A DNA stretch of 64,000 bases from positions 1 through 64,000 of the forward strand of contig CAWJLS010000010.1 of NCBI GenBank assembly GCA_963843755.1, in the 5' to 3' direction. Source of the stretch: CAWJLS01 sp963843755. GTDB lineage: Bacteria; Acidobacteriota; Thermoanaerobaculia; Multivoradales; DATKCC01. Positions 15,414-26,041 of the stretch are shown here, piece after piece (the first letter of the stretch is position 1; every line of letters starts with the position of its first letter). Position numbers and translations under genes: made by a program. Below the pieces are notes generated by a model. It worked only from the letters and a program-made list of their open reading frames with translations. It ran no database searches and was not told where the DNA came from.

Positions 15414-17882
15414 ATGGCCGGGCACGAGTCGGTCCGCGGTTTCATCCTCCAGCCCACCTACCGCATGGAACGGGGCCGGGCGGTGATTTCCCTCTTCGGC
15501 GTCCTCGAGACGGGCGAGTCGTTCCTCGTGCGCGACCATCGGCAGGTGCCTTCCTTCTGGGTTCTCGAAGAGCACGCAGAGCGTGCCGCGGCGCTGGGGG
15601 CGGACGTCGCCCACCTGGTCGAGCGGGTCGTCCCGGCGGACCGGGTGACCCTCGCCGGCGAGCCGGCGGTGCGGGTCGAGGTGCGCCGCCCCCCCGACAC
15701 GCCACCGGTGCGCGACCGGCTCCATCGCCGGGGCGTGCCGACGTTCGAGGCGGACGTGCGCTTCGCCATGCGCTATCTGATCGACCGCGGGATCCGGGGA
15801 TCGCTGTCGATTCGTGGTCCGTCGGCGCGGGGTCCCGGGATCGACCGCGTGTTCGAAGACCCGGAGGTGGCGCCGGTCGCGTGGACGCCGAAGCTCTCGG
15901 TGCTCTCCTTCGACCTCGAGACCGATCCTCGCCCCGGCCACCCCGACTCCATCCTCTCGGTCGCGCTCCACGGCTGCGGCGCGTCCGAGGTGCTGATGGT
16001 CTGTCCCGAAGGCAGCGTCCGTCCCGACGGGGCGGTCGCGTTCGCCACCGAGGGGGAGCTGCTCGCCGCGTTCGCCCACCGGGTGCGCGCGCTCGACCCG
16101 GACGTGCTCACCGGCTGGAACGTCATCGACTTCGACCTGCGCGTCCTGGTGGAGGCGTCGGAGCGGTGGGGCGGCATCCTGGAGCTCGGCCGGGGGCCGG
16201 GCGCGGTGCGCCTGTCCCGGCCCGGCCGTTCCGGATCGTCCGGCAGGCGGGGGCCATCGTCCGCCTCGGTGCCCGGCCGCTCGGTCCTCGACGGCATCCA
16301 GCTCCTGCGCGGCGCGTCGGTGCGGATGGAGAGCTACGCGCTGGACGCCGTGGCCCGGGAGGTCTTGGGTGAGGGCAAGACGGTCGACCTGGGCGAAGGG
16401 GGGATGGAGGTGCTCCGGCTGTGGCGCGAGGACCGGGAGACCCTGGCCCGCTACAACCTCACCGACGCCCGCCTGGCGCTCGAGATCCTCGAGCATTTCG
16501 AGCTGGTGGAGCTGGCGGTGGAGAGGAGCCGCCTGACCGGGCTGCCGCCGGAGCGCATGGGGGCCTCGATCGCCGCCTTCGATTTCCTCTACCTGGCGGA
16601 GCTGGGCCGGCGCGGCATCGTCGCGCCCACTCTCGGTGCCCTGGCGCTACGCCAGGGCCGGCGCGGAGGTCGGGACGGCGACGAGGAGGACGTCGAGACG
16701 AGCGGCGAGGTCGAGCTCGAGGGCACGGCTGGCGGTGCGGTGCTCGAGTCCCGCCCCGGGGTCTACGAGAACGTCCTGGTGTTCGACTTCCGGAGCCTGT
16801 ACCCGAGCCTCATCCGGACGTTCGGCATCGACCCGCTCAACTACCAGGCGGATCCCGGGCAGGCGGATCCCGGGCCAGGGGCGATTCTGGCACCCAACGG
16901 CGCCGCATTCCGGCGCGACCGGGAGCGGGGCGGCACAGCGGAGCCGGGCATCCTGCCCGCCCTGCTCGACGACCTCTTCCCCCGCCGCGAGGCCGCCAAG
17001 GCGCGGGGCGACCGGGTGGCGAGCTACGCCATCAAGATCCTGATGAACTCGTTCTACGGTGTGCTGGCGACGCCGGCGTGCAGGTTCTACAGCCCGAGCA
17101 TCTCGAACGCCATCACCGGCTTCGGCCGGGAGGTGCTCGGCTGGAGCCGCGACCGGATCGAGGCCTGGGGCCATGCCGTCCTCTACGGCGACACCGACAG
17201 CCTGTTCGTGCGCTCGGGAGTTGCGGACGCCGCGGCCGCCCTGGCCCTGGGCGAGGAGCTGGTCGAGCGCCTGAACCGGGCGCTCGCCGCCTGGATCGAG
17301 GAGCGCTGGAGCCTCGCCAGCAAGCTCGAGATGGAGCTCGAGCGGCTGTACCTGAAGCTGCTGCTGCCGTCGACCCGTGGCGGCGGGCGCGGCGCGGCCA
17401 AGCGCTATGTCGGGCTGGTGGAGGAGGACGGTGAGAGGCGCACGGTCTTCACCGGCATGGAGGTGGTCCGCCGGGACTGGACGGAGCTCGCCCGCACGGT
17501 GCAGCGGGAGCTCTACGAGCGCCTGTTCAGCGACCGGCCGGTCGAGGAGTACCTGCGGGGCGTGCTGGACGATCTGCGCGCCGGGGCGCTCGACGAGCTG
17601 CTCGTCTACCACAAGGGCCTGCGCAAGGCGCCGTCCGAGTACACCGCCACCACGCCGCCCCACGTGCGCGCGGCCCGGCTGATGACCGGGCCGCTACCGG
17701 ACGTGATCGCCTACGTGGTGACGGTGGCGGGGCCGGAGCCGGCCGGGGCGGTGCGCCACGACCTCGACTACGGCCACTACGAGGACAAGCAGCTCCGGCC
17801 GGTGGCGGAGCCGGTGCTCGAGCTGGTCGGTCTGCGTTTCGACGCCCTGACCGGCCAGGGGCACCAGTTGGGGCTGTTCTAG
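15414..17882 (+). CDS. polB: Family B DNA polymerase (Pol II type)
   Basis: 822 aa, replicative-fold family B polymerase with proofreading. Exonuclease motifs are SFDLETD (165-171), NVIDFDLRVL (236-245) and YNLTDA (346-351). Polymerase motif A is DFRSLYPSLI (457-466), motif B is KILMNSFYGVL (540-550), and motif C is YGDTDS (590-595). E. coli Pol II is 783 aa; the excess includes a Ser/Gly/Arg-rich loop near 270-285 and an acidic loop near 415-440. The region RKAPSEYTATTPPHVRAAR is typical of the bacterial Pol II C-terminus. Likely role is translesion or repair synthesis, often SOS-linked, but I see no LexA site upstream. It stands alone and its stop overlaps the DoxX stop from the other strand by 4 bases. 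Confidence 0.92.
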   Translation: MAGHESVRGFILQPTYRMERGRAVISLFGVLETGESFLVRDHRQVPSFWVLEEHAERAAALGADVAHLVERVVPADRVTLAGEPAVRVEVRRPPDTPPVRDRLHRRGVPTFEADVRFAMRYLIDRGIRGSLSIRGPSARGPGIDRVFEDPEVAPVAWTPKLSVLSFDLETDPRPGHPDSILSVALHGCGASEVLMVCPEGSVRPDGAVAFATEGELLAAFAHRVRALDPDVLTGWNVIDFDLRVLVEASERWGGILELGRGPGAVRLSRPGRSGSSGRRGPSSASVPGRSVLDGIQLLRGASVRMESYALDAVAREVLGEGKTVDLGEGGMEVLRLWREDRETLARYNLTDARLALEILEHFELVELAVERSRLTGLPPERMGASIAAFDFLYLAELGRRGIVAPTLGALALRQGRRGGRDGDEEDVETSGEVELEGTAGGAVLESRPGVYENVLVFDFRSLYPSLIRTFGIDPLNYQADPGQADPGPGAILAPNGAAFRRDRERGGTAEPGILPALLDDLFPRREAAKARGDRVASYAIKILMNSFYGVLATPACRFYSPSISNAITGFGREVLGWSRDRIEAWGHAVLYGDTDSLFVRSGVADAAAALALGEELVERLNRALAAWIEERWSLASKLEMELERLYLKLLLPSTRGGGRGAAKRYVGLVEEDGERRTVFTGMEVVRRDWTELARTVQRELYERLFSDRPVEEYLRGVLDDLRAGALDELLVYHKGLRKAPSEYTATTPPHVRAARLMTGPLPDVIAYVVTVAGPEPAGAVRHDLDYGHYEDKQLRPVAEPVLELVGLRFDALTGQGHQLGLF

Positions 17883-18280
17883 GCCAGGCCGTCCTTCCCC
17901 AGGGCGGCGGCGATGCTCCACGTGCCGGCGCCGCGCGCGGCGATGTACAGGAAGACGAAGCAGTAGACCACGGCCAGCTCGCCGTGGTTGACGATCGGCA
18001 GGTGGGCCGCCCCCTGGCTGGCGTGGGCCATGAAGTAGGCCACCGCCATCTCGCCGGACGCGATGAACGCCGCAAAGCTCGTGAACAGACCCAAGAGGAT
18101 CAACACCCCGGCGACGAGCTCGATGAGGCCGGCGACTCCCGGCGTCGTGGCCAGCTCGACCTGTTGACCGCCGAACGCGCCGAACAGCTTCTGGGCGCCG
18201 TGGCAGAGGAACGTGTAGCCGACCACGATGCGCATCAGGGCGTAGATCTGTTCGCTGAACTTCCCGAGGAACTTGTGCAT
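17879..18280 (-). CDS. DoxX-family membrane protein
   Basis: 133 aa with four predicted helices: ALMRIVVGYTFLCHGAQKLFG, then GVAGLIELVAGVLILLGLFT, AAFIASGEMAVAYFMAHA, and LAVVYCFVFLYIAARG. The sequence HGAQKLFGAFGG and the later GEMAVAYFMAH are hallmarks of the DoxX family. Members include parts of quinone-linked oxidoreductases, but most are uncharacterised. ATG 18280 is chosen because the DoxX helix 1 starts soon after; sequence further upstream in frame is not protein-like. It is convergent with polB, and the regulator downstream of it at 18453 is a separate unit. Confidence 0.8.
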   Translation of the reverse strand: MHKFLGKFSEQIYALMRIVVGYTFLCHGAQKLFGAFGGQQVELATTPGVAGLIELVAGVLILLGLFTSFAAFIASGEMAVAYFMAHASQGAAHLPIVNHGELAVVYCFVFLYIAARGAGTWSIAAALGKDGLA

Positions 18281-18452
18281 GGCAGGGTCTCCCGACAGGG
18301 TTCGACCGGGCGCTTCGTCCGCCCGATCCGTGGGTTCACGGGGTCGGCGGCATGACGCCGGAGCGGAGCGCCGCCTGTCTGCTGACTGCGAAGACCGGTT
18401 CATCTTACGGCATGATCGCCGGCCGCCCGGCCCGCCCGGTGCGGGAGAAAGC

Positions 18453-19849
<1,397 letters not shown>

Positions 19850-19853
<4 letters not shown>

Positions 19854-21649
19854 CGTGGGTCTCCCTCGGGTCGGGCTGACTGGGCCAGGGGGATCTCGAC
19901 GGTCATCCGGGCGCCGCCCTCGGGCCGGTTCTCGGCGTGGATCGTCCCGCCGTGCTCGACCACGATGCCGTGGACCACCGACAGGCCGAGCCCGGTCGAG
20001 CCGCGGGTGGAGAAGAACGGTTCGAACAGGTGGTCGCGGGCCTCGTCCGAGAAGCCCGGTCCCCGGTCCTCGACCAGCAGCACCGCGCGGTCGTCCCGGC
20101 GCTCTGTGCGGACTTCCACCAGGGCGTGATTCTGATCGTGGAGCGCGGCGTGTCCGGGGCCGTGGTCCGGATCTTCGATGGTCTCGTGGGGCGCGCCGGT
20201 CCGCTCGCCGTCGTCCCGTTGGATCTGGCAGGCGTTGAGCAGCAGGTTGAGCACGAGCTGGCGCAGGCCGGTCGGGTCGCCCAGGACGGTCGCCGTCGGG
20301 CCCAGGCCGAGATCGGCCCGGATCTCGATCTCCCGGTACGTGCGGTCCGCCCGGATCAGCTCGACCGTGTCGCGCACCACCCGGTCCAGGTCGAGCCGCT
20401 CGCTCGGGTTGCGCCCCGGGTCGCCGAACCGCAGCACCTGGTGGACGATCCCCGCGACCCGGTCGATGCCCTCGCGGAGCCGGGGGACGTGGGTGGCCGC
20501 GTCGTCGTTCGCGCCGTCCCGCAGATCCTCCTCGAGCAGGGCGAGGTAGTTGCGCATGCCCTCGAGCGGGTTGTTGACCTCGTGGGCGATCCCCGCCGAC
20601 AGCCGGCCGAGGCTGGACAGGCGCTCGGCGTGGCGGAGCTGGCGCTCGAGCTCGCTCACCCGGGCCTGGTGGCGGCTCTCCGCCTCGGCCCGGGTTGCCC
20701 GCCGCACCTCGCGGAAGGCGACGAAGCCGAGCAGGGCGGTCAGGGTCATGACCGACAGGTTGAGCGCCGCGGTCGTGCGGTAGCGCCCGGCAAGATCTTC
20801 GATCGAGCGGGTCAGCCGGTCGCCGTCCTCGCGCCGCTCCAGGGTCCAGTGGATCGGCGGGTCCCAGCGCTCGTCGACCACCGGGGTGGTGACCACCAGG
20901 GCGCTGCCGTCGAGGCGGCTCGACGCCGCCGGCGCGCCTCCCGTCCCCCAGCCGCCGGAGGTGTCGAGCGCGAGCCGCCCCTCGAGCCCCGGGGCGGCCC
21001 CGGCCAGCAGCCGCATCGGGTCGATCAGCGCCTCGATCGCCTCGCCGTCGCCCTTCTTCGACGCCCCCAGCGGCCAGCTCACCCGGACCATGCGGGCGGC
21101 GCCCCGCGGCTCAGCGGTCAGCTTGCCCCGCGGCGGCAGCAGCACCGGGTAGCCCTGGCGCCGCCCGGCGGACACCACCACCTCGTCCGGGCCGCTGCGG
21201 ACCTGGAGCTGCTCGACCGACGGATGGGCGTCGAGGAAGAGGATGACCGCCGCCTCGATCGCCAGCCGGCTCCACCGGCGCTTCGTCGGGTCGGGGCTGC
21301 CGGCGGCGGTGGGAGCGCGGGTGAGCGGCGGCGAGTAGGACAGGAAGATGAAGTCGCCCCGCAGCGTCGCCAGCACCGCTTCGAGGGCGCGGGCGTGGGC
21401 GTCGGTCTGGAGGGTCAGCTCCTGGAGCGCCAGGCGCCGGGCCTCGTGGCGTGCCGACAGGATCGACCACACCGCCATGCCGTTGATCGCCAGGGTGACG
21501 ATCAGCAGCAGGACCGTCGCCTTGACCTCGGACGAGACCCTGGGGCGAGGACGGCCGCCCGCGCCGGACGGGGTCGGGTCGTGGGGGCGCGGCTGTTGCC
21601 CCGGGTCTTGATCGGGAGGGTGCCCAGGATCTGGCTGGAATGCCTTCAT
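19850..21649 (-). CDS. Membrane sensor histidine kinase paired with the NtrC regulator
   Basis: 599 aa. A Pro-rich cytosolic N-terminus, TM1 at ~44-66, a ~225-residue periplasmic sensor domain (dCache-like by size), TM2 at ~293-312, then a coiled linker. The HisKA box is SAGIAHEVNNPLEGMRNYL with phospho-acceptor His356. The ATPase domain shows the N-box NLLLNACQ, DRGPGFSD and STGLGLSVVHGIV. A loop of ~35 residues rich in His/Asp/Gly is inserted after the N-box and is not usual. The ATG at 21649 lies only 3 bases from an ATTATA/TATAAT box on the coding strand, and an inverted repeat GCCCGA-N3-TCGGGC sits at 21659-21673, so either the true start is further downstream or the promoter is elsewhere. 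It overlaps the regulator gene by 4 nt. Confidence 0.9.
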
Positions 21650-21740
21650 AGATTATATGCCCGAGGGTCGGGCGAGATCCTATCAGACGTCAGGGCGTCG
21701 GCTCCTGATGTCCTGGTAGAAGGCGACGATCGGGCGCCTG

Positions 21741-22322
21741 CTACTTCATAGAGTCTGCGGAGCCTTTGCCGTCGGAGGGCTCGGGCTTGCTCTCGGCCTC
21801 TTGGTGGTGGCGTGCCTTCGCCCATCTCCTGAGCCGGGCGTACCGCTTGGGGGGCAGGTCGGGCAGGGCCTTGACGAAGGCGGTCACCGACCACATCTCG
21901 CGCTCGTCGTGGGTCGGACCGAATGCCGGCATGCCGGTCATCTTGATGCCGTGGTCGATCACCCAGTAGAGCTCCTGGGCGTTCATCTCCTTGGCGCTCT
22001 CTGCCAGGTCCGGCGCCGCCGGGTTCAACCCCTTGGCGATCTCGCTCCGCTCGACCCCCGGGCCGGCGTGACAGACCTCGCAGTTCTCCACGTAGTGGAC
22101 CGCGCCGGCACGGACGAGCGCGCGGTCCGACAGGTCGTCGGGGACTTCGACCCGGACGGCGCGCGACTGCACCGAGTGGTCCATGGTCGTGGAGAGGGCC
22201 CACTGGACAAGGTGCGAGTGGGGCGACGTCGCCGCCACGTCGTAGGCGCCGGAGTAGATGAAGGCGAAGCCCCCGGCCACCGCCAGGACGACGAGGCCGA
22301 AGAGGATGAGGACGGTACGCAT
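21741..22322 (-). CDS. Membrane-anchored monoheme cytochrome c
   Basis: 193 aa. An N-terminal hydrophobic segment (residues ~3-24, no clear cleavage site) should anchor it on the periplasmic side. The heme motif is CEVCH (81-85), preceded by GAVHYVENC. The likely axial Met is in KMTGMPAFGPTHDEREMW, the usual cytochrome c motif. The C-terminal ~35 residues are charged and low in complexity. Start ATG 22322 follows AGGAG. Likely a small electron carrier in a respiratory chain; there is no oxidase or reductase next to it. It lies 91 bases upstream of the histidine kinase on the same strand but probably forms a separate unit. Confidence 0.85.
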   Translation of the reverse strand: MRTVLILFGLVVLAVAGGFAFIYSGAYDVAATSPHSHLVQWALSTTMDHSVQSRAVRVEVPDDLSDRALVRAGAVHYVENCEVCHAGPGVERSEIAKGLNPAAPDLAESAKEMNAQELYWVIDHGIKMTGMPAFGPTHDEREMWSVTAFVKALPDLPPKRYARLRRWAKARHHQEAESKPEPSDGKGSADSMK

Positions 22323-22374
22323 GGAATCTCCTTTTCGTTTGTGGCCCGTTGGGTCGAGCGACAGTATGACCCAG

Positions 22375-22620
22375 AGGACGTCTCGTTCATCCCCCGAGAG
22401 TTCTCGATCACCCACGTCAACCTCACCCACCGCAACTGGACCGGCTGCGGTCTGCCCGACGTCGACCGGATCCCGATCGTCGATCCGCGGGGCCTGGTGA
22501 CCCCGTTCTGGGCCGGCTGGTCGCTGGACGCGTGGGTCCTGGCGGAGGACGACCGGCGGCTCGTTCCGTCCCGCCCTCGACCGGCAGGCCGAGGAGATGC
22601 TGCGCTGAGCCGGGCTCTGT
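22375..22620 (+). pseudogene. Gene remnant without a start
   Basis: In one plus-strand frame this stretch reads as convincing protein: ITHVNLTHRNWTGCGLPDV, then DRIPIVDPRGLVTPFWAGW and SLDAWVLAEDDRRLVPSR. It lacks a plausible start and loses protein-like character around 22590. I do not recognise the family. It is most likely the debris of a deleted gene between the cytochrome and the sulfatase-like gene. The rest of 22323-22773 holds short repeats and nothing else I can see. Confidence 0.35.
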
Positions 22621-22643
22621 CCCGGGCTCTGAGCTGAGCCCTG

Positions 22644-22679
22644 GTCCGGTCTCACGTCCGGTCTCAGGTCCGGTTTCAA
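22644..22679. repeat. Three tandem copies of a 12-base unit
   Basis: Units are GTCCGGTCTCAC, GTCCGGTCTCAG and GTCCGGTTTCAA, followed by a partial fourth (GTCCGAGC). Just before it, CCCGGGCTCTG is nearly repeated at 22609-22631. The repeats are in a non-coding gap upstream of the sulfatase-like gene. Confidence 0.7.
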
Positions 22680-22773
22680 GTCCGAGCGGGGGCGTGCCGC
22701 GCGCCGCTCCTGCGGTATCGTGCGCTGTTGCCGCCGGGCATCTCCGGCCGGTGACCGACGCCGACTCCGCCCC

Positions 22774-24294
22774 ATGACGCAGTCTCATCTCCCTCCCGTT
22801 CCTCGCACCGGCCGCACCGGCCGGACCGGCCGGACCGGGCGCTGGCGGTCAGTCCGGCCGGTCGTCCTGGCGCTGTCGCTCGCGGCGGGCTGGCTCGGCG
22901 TCGGGGCCTGTCGCCCGGCTCCGCCGACCGACGTCCTGTTCATCGTCTCGGACGCCCTGCGGGCGGACGTGCTGAGCTGCTACGGCGGCCCCGCGGCGAC
23001 CCCGAACCTCTGCCGGCTGGCCGCCCGCGGCGCCCTGTTCGAGCACGCCTACGCGACGGCGCCCTGGACCCTCCCGTCGTCCGTCGCCCTGTTCACCGGC
23101 AGCTACCCGGACGTCTTCCGGCACGGCGAGGGCGGTGCCGCGGAGAGCTTCTACTCGGTGCCGCCGGAGGAGACTCTGCTCGCCGAGGAGCTGTCGGCGT
23201 CGGGATATCGGGTCGAAGGCGTGCTCGAGAACCCGGTCGCCGAGCGCTCCCGGGCGGTTCAGGGGATCGACAGGCTCAAGCTCGGCACGCAGAAGACCGA
23301 CGCGATGCGCCGGCGCCTGGCGGCGCTCGATCCGCCCCTCGGCCTGGTCGAGCGCGACGCCCGCTACCGGCCGATCCTGTGGAGCGTCGGCGCTCTGCTC
23401 GAGGGGACGGAGCCGTTCTTCCAGCTCCACTGGATCGACGATCCCCACGCCGAGTACAAGCCGCCGCAGGCGTTTCTCGACCGCCTGGACCCGGAGGTCG
23501 TCGCCGCCCTGCCGCGCGACCTCGACTACTACCTCGGCCTCGGCCACCACAACAGCCCGCGCCGGGGCCTGCACAAGCTGCGGGGCCAGGTCGGTCACCT
23601 TTCGGCCGAGGAGATCGACTTCCTGCGCACCTTGTACCGGCTGGAGGTCGAGAGCGTCGACGAGCGGGTCGGCGACCTGCTCGAGGCCCTGGAGCGCTCG
23701 GGTGCTGCCGACCACACCGTGGTCGTCTTCACCGCGGACCACGGGGAGGCGTTCGGCGAGCACGGCGACTTCCTCCACGGCGTCAACCTCTACAACGAGT
23801 TGGTCCGGGTGCCGCTGATCATCGCCGGCCCGGGGATCGCCCCCGGCCGCCGGATCGCGGAGCCGGTCTCCCACGTCGACCTCGTTCCGACCCTGGCCGA
23901 CCTGCTCGGGGTCGAGGCGCCGAAGACGGGGCAGGGGGTGAGCCTGCGCCCGCTGTTGGCCGGCGAGCGCTCCGCCCGGCGGCGGTTTCTCTACGTGGCC
24001 AGCCCTGATCGGCTCGACCGGCAGGCGGTCATCCACGGGCGCTACAAGCTGATCGCCGGCACCCACGACTCCGCGGTCGAGCTCTACGACACCGTGGCCG
24101 ATCCGGGGGAGACCCACGACCTCTCGAAGGAGAGGCTCGACGTGGTCGCCACCCTCCAGTCCGGCCTGCTCGAGCTGCGTGCCGCGGTCGAGCGCCTGCG
24201 CTCCGCCCACGCCGGCGACCAACCGCCCGAGGAGCTCGAACGCATCCGGGAAGAGACCGTCCGCGAGCTCCGTTCGGTCGGCTACCTCGACTGA
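22774..24294 (+). CDS. Sulfatase-like hydrolase, probable lipoprotein
   Basis: 506 aa, alkaline-phosphatase superfamily (sulfatase N-terminal domain). Metal-site motifs are FIVSDALRADVLSCYGG near residues 49-65 and FTADHGEAFGEHGDF near 325-340, plus HVDLVPTLADLLG. At the position of the sulfatase Cys/Ser (CxPSR) it has APWTLPSSVALFTG, so the nucleophile is most likely Thr, and formylglycine cannot form. That places it with Thr-nucleophile phosphatase/phosphotransferase-like members rather than true sulfatases. After an Arg-rich N-terminus with GRT repeats comes a hydrophobic segment ending LGVGAC, a likely lipobox with Cys at residue ~45. ATG 22774 is the last start before the signal. Substrate unknown. 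Confidence 0.8.
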   Translation: MTQSHLPPVPRTGRTGRTGRTGRWRSVRPVVLALSLAAGWLGVGACRPAPPTDVLFIVSDALRADVLSCYGGPAATPNLCRLAARGALFEHAYATAPWTLPSSVALFTGSYPDVFRHGEGGAAESFYSVPPEETLLAEELSASGYRVEGVLENPVAERSRAVQGIDRLKLGTQKTDAMRRRLAALDPPLGLVERDARYRPILWSVGALLEGTEPFFQLHWIDDPHAEYKPPQAFLDRLDPEVVAALPRDLDYYLGLGHHNSPRRGLHKLRGQVGHLSAEEIDFLRTLYRLEVESVDERVGDLLEALERSGAADHTVVVFTADHGEAFGEHGDFLHGVNLYNELVRVPLIIAGPGIAPGRRIAEPVSHVDLVPTLADLLGVEAPKTGQGVSLRPLLAGERSARRRFLYVASPDRLDRQAVIHGRYKLIAGTHDSAVELYDTVADPGETHDLSKERLDVVATLQSGLLELRAAVERLRSAHAGDQPPEELERIREETVRELRSVGYLD

Positions 24295-24341
24295 CGGCCG
24301 CCGTCGCGGCGCCCGTCCGGGCCCGTGGTAGCTTGCCGCCG

Positions 24342-24969
24342 ATGGACCGGCCGAATCTTCCTGCGCAGCCCGCGGCGCCTGCGGCTCCTGCAACGCCCGC
24401 CGCCCGCGCCTGGGTCGAACGCCTGCGCCTCGAGCCCCACCCGGAGGGCGGCTACTTCCGGGAGACCTACCGCTCCGCGCTGACCCTCGACGGCTCGGCC
24501 CTCGGCGGCAGGTTCGACGGCCCGCGCTCCGCCTCGACCGCCATCTACTTCCTGCTCACCGGAGCCGACGTCTCGCGCTTCCACCGCATCCGGAGCGACG
24601 AGGTCTGGCACCACCACGACGGCTCGGCGGTGACGCTCTGGCTGCTCGATCCACCTCCGGGTGACGGTAACCGGCGGCCCCGGCGGCCCCGGCGGCCCCG
24701 GCGGCCCCGGCGGCTCGGCGGTCCGGGTCGAGCTCTCCTCGGCGCCGCCCGGTCCCGGTGCCCCCGAGCCCACCGGCTCTCCCCAGGCCGTCGTCCCGGC
24801 CGGCGTCTGGTTCGGTGCCACGGTCGAGGATCCGGACGGCTACGCCCTGGTGAGCTGCACCGTTGCCCCCGGCTTCGACTTCCACGACTTCGAGCTCGCC
24901 CGCCGGGCCGACCTCCTCGCCCGGTGGCCCGCCGAGCGGGAGATCATCGAGCGCCTGACCGCGGACTGA
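24342..24969 (+). CDS. Cupin (DUF985-type) protein, frameshifted in a repeat
   Basis: Start ATG 24342 gives an Ala/Pro-rich head, then LRLEPHPEGGYFRETYRS, TAIYFLLTGADVSRFHRI and SDEVWHHHDGSAVTLWLLD, which is the N-terminal half of the Cupin_5 (DUF985) family with its metal-binding His cluster. After about 24650 the match moves to the next frame (24661-24969): VTVTGGPGG, AVVPAGVWFGATV, LVSCTVAPGFDFHDFEL and LARWPAEREIIERLT, the normal C-terminal half. One base gained or two lost would restore a ~205-aa protein. The break abuts a GC-only 9-base repeat, so a sequencing error is quite possible. Family members are cupin-fold proteins of poorly known function. It follows the sulfatase-like gene by 47 bases. 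Confidence 0.65.
24670..24716 (+). repeat. 9-base GC-only tandem repeat coding Gly-Gly-Pro
   Basis: About five copies of GGCGGCCCC lie within the cupin gene and code for a Gly-Gly-Pro run in the downstream frame. The apparent frameshift lies immediately upstream. Confidence 0.75.
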
Positions 24970-25083
24970 GGCGGATCGACCGGCCTGGCCGGACTGGCCG
25001 GTGGTGGCCCACCCCGCCGCGGGAGGCGGACGACGCCGCGCCCCGGGTAGACTGGAGCGGGGGAAGATCGAGGAGGAAGCGAG

Positions 25084-26031
25084 ATGGAAGAGACCACCGA
25101 CCGGGCCAGCGAGCCCTTGCGCCACATCGTCGCCGCCACGGATTTCTCGGAGCCGGCCGCCACCGGCCTCTCCTGGGCGCGGGAGATCGCGTCCGCCCAC
25201 GGAGCCGACCTCCACCTCGTCCACGCGGTCTTCCAGGTGGAGCCCAGCCTGCTCCAGACCCCGGGGGACCCGCCGCTCCGTGGGCTCAGCGAGGAGGCGC
25301 TCCGGACGGCGCGGGCGCGCCTGGACAAGGAGGTCCACGCCTGCGCCACCGTCGGGGTCGAGGCCACCGGCCGGGCCGATTACGGCCAGCCGTCGGACGT
25401 CATCCTGCGGGCGGCGCGGGACCTGGAGGCCGACCTGGTGGTCGTCGCCACTCGCGGCCTCGGGGGCTTTCGCCGCCTGCTGCTCGGCTCGACCGCCGAG
25501 ACCGTCGTCCAGAAGTGCCAGGCGCCGGTCCTGACCGTGCGCGCCGGCGGCGCGGGCTACGCTCCGGGGACGGTGCGCCGGGTCCTGCTGCCGACCGACT
25601 TTTCGGTCGACGCCCGGCAGGCCCTCGAAGTGGCCATCCGGACCTTCCGGCTCGGCGCGGAGACCACCATCCACCTGCTCCACGTCATCCATCTGCCGCC
25701 GGAGTACGAGGTCTACCGGGCGGACGGGCTCTCGGGCATGTCGCGGGGACTCGTCGGGCGCTCGGTCGAGATCGCCCGAGAGGATCTGGGGCGGGTCGCG
25801 TCGTCGCTCCGCGAGCGGGGGCTGACGGTGGAGGCCGAGGTCGCCGAGGGGGAGCCGGCGTCGGTGATCGTCGAGCGGGCGGACGAGCTCGGGGTCGACC
25901 TCGTCGCCATGGGCACCCACGGTGCCGGCGCCATCGAGCGGCTCTTCCTGGGCAACGTGGCCCGGCGGGTGGTCCAGCAGGCCGGCTGCCCGGTCCTGAG
26001 CGTCCGCCACCGTCCCGAAGAGTCGGCGTAG
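25084..26031 (+). CDS. Tandem universal stress protein
   Basis: 315 aa, two UspA domains. The first (about 12-155) starts RHIVAATDFSEPAATGLSWA and has the nucleotide loop ATRGLGGFRRLLLGSTAE. The second (about 160-308) starts RRVLLPTDFSVDARQALEVA and ends MGTHGAGAIERLFLGNVAR. Both keep the G-x2-G-x9-G(S/N) ATP motif, so ATP binding is likely in each half. Start ATG 25084 follows GAGGAAGCGAG. It is probably a general stress or energy-status protein; there is no obvious partner. It is convergent with the AMMECR1 gene, 10 bases away. Confidence 0.9.
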   Translation: MEETTDRASEPLRHIVAATDFSEPAATGLSWAREIASAHGADLHLVHAVFQVEPSLLQTPGDPPLRGLSEEALRTARARLDKEVHACATVGVEATGRADYGQPSDVILRAARDLEADLVVVATRGLGGFRRLLLGSTAETVVQKCQAPVLTVRAGGAGYAPGTVRRVLLPTDFSVDARQALEVAIRTFRLGAETTIHLLHVIHLPPEYEVYRADGLSGMSRGLVGRSVEIAREDLGRVASSLRERGLTVEAEVAEGEPASVIVERADELGVDLVAMGTHGAGAIERLFLGNVARRVVQQAGCPVLSVRHRPEESA

Positions 26032-26041
26032 CGCAGGGCGC

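Noticed and set aside
24670..24716. GGCGGCCCC repeat as a CRISPR or mobile element
   Set aside because: A short coding microsatellite-like run without spacers or flanking inverted repeats.
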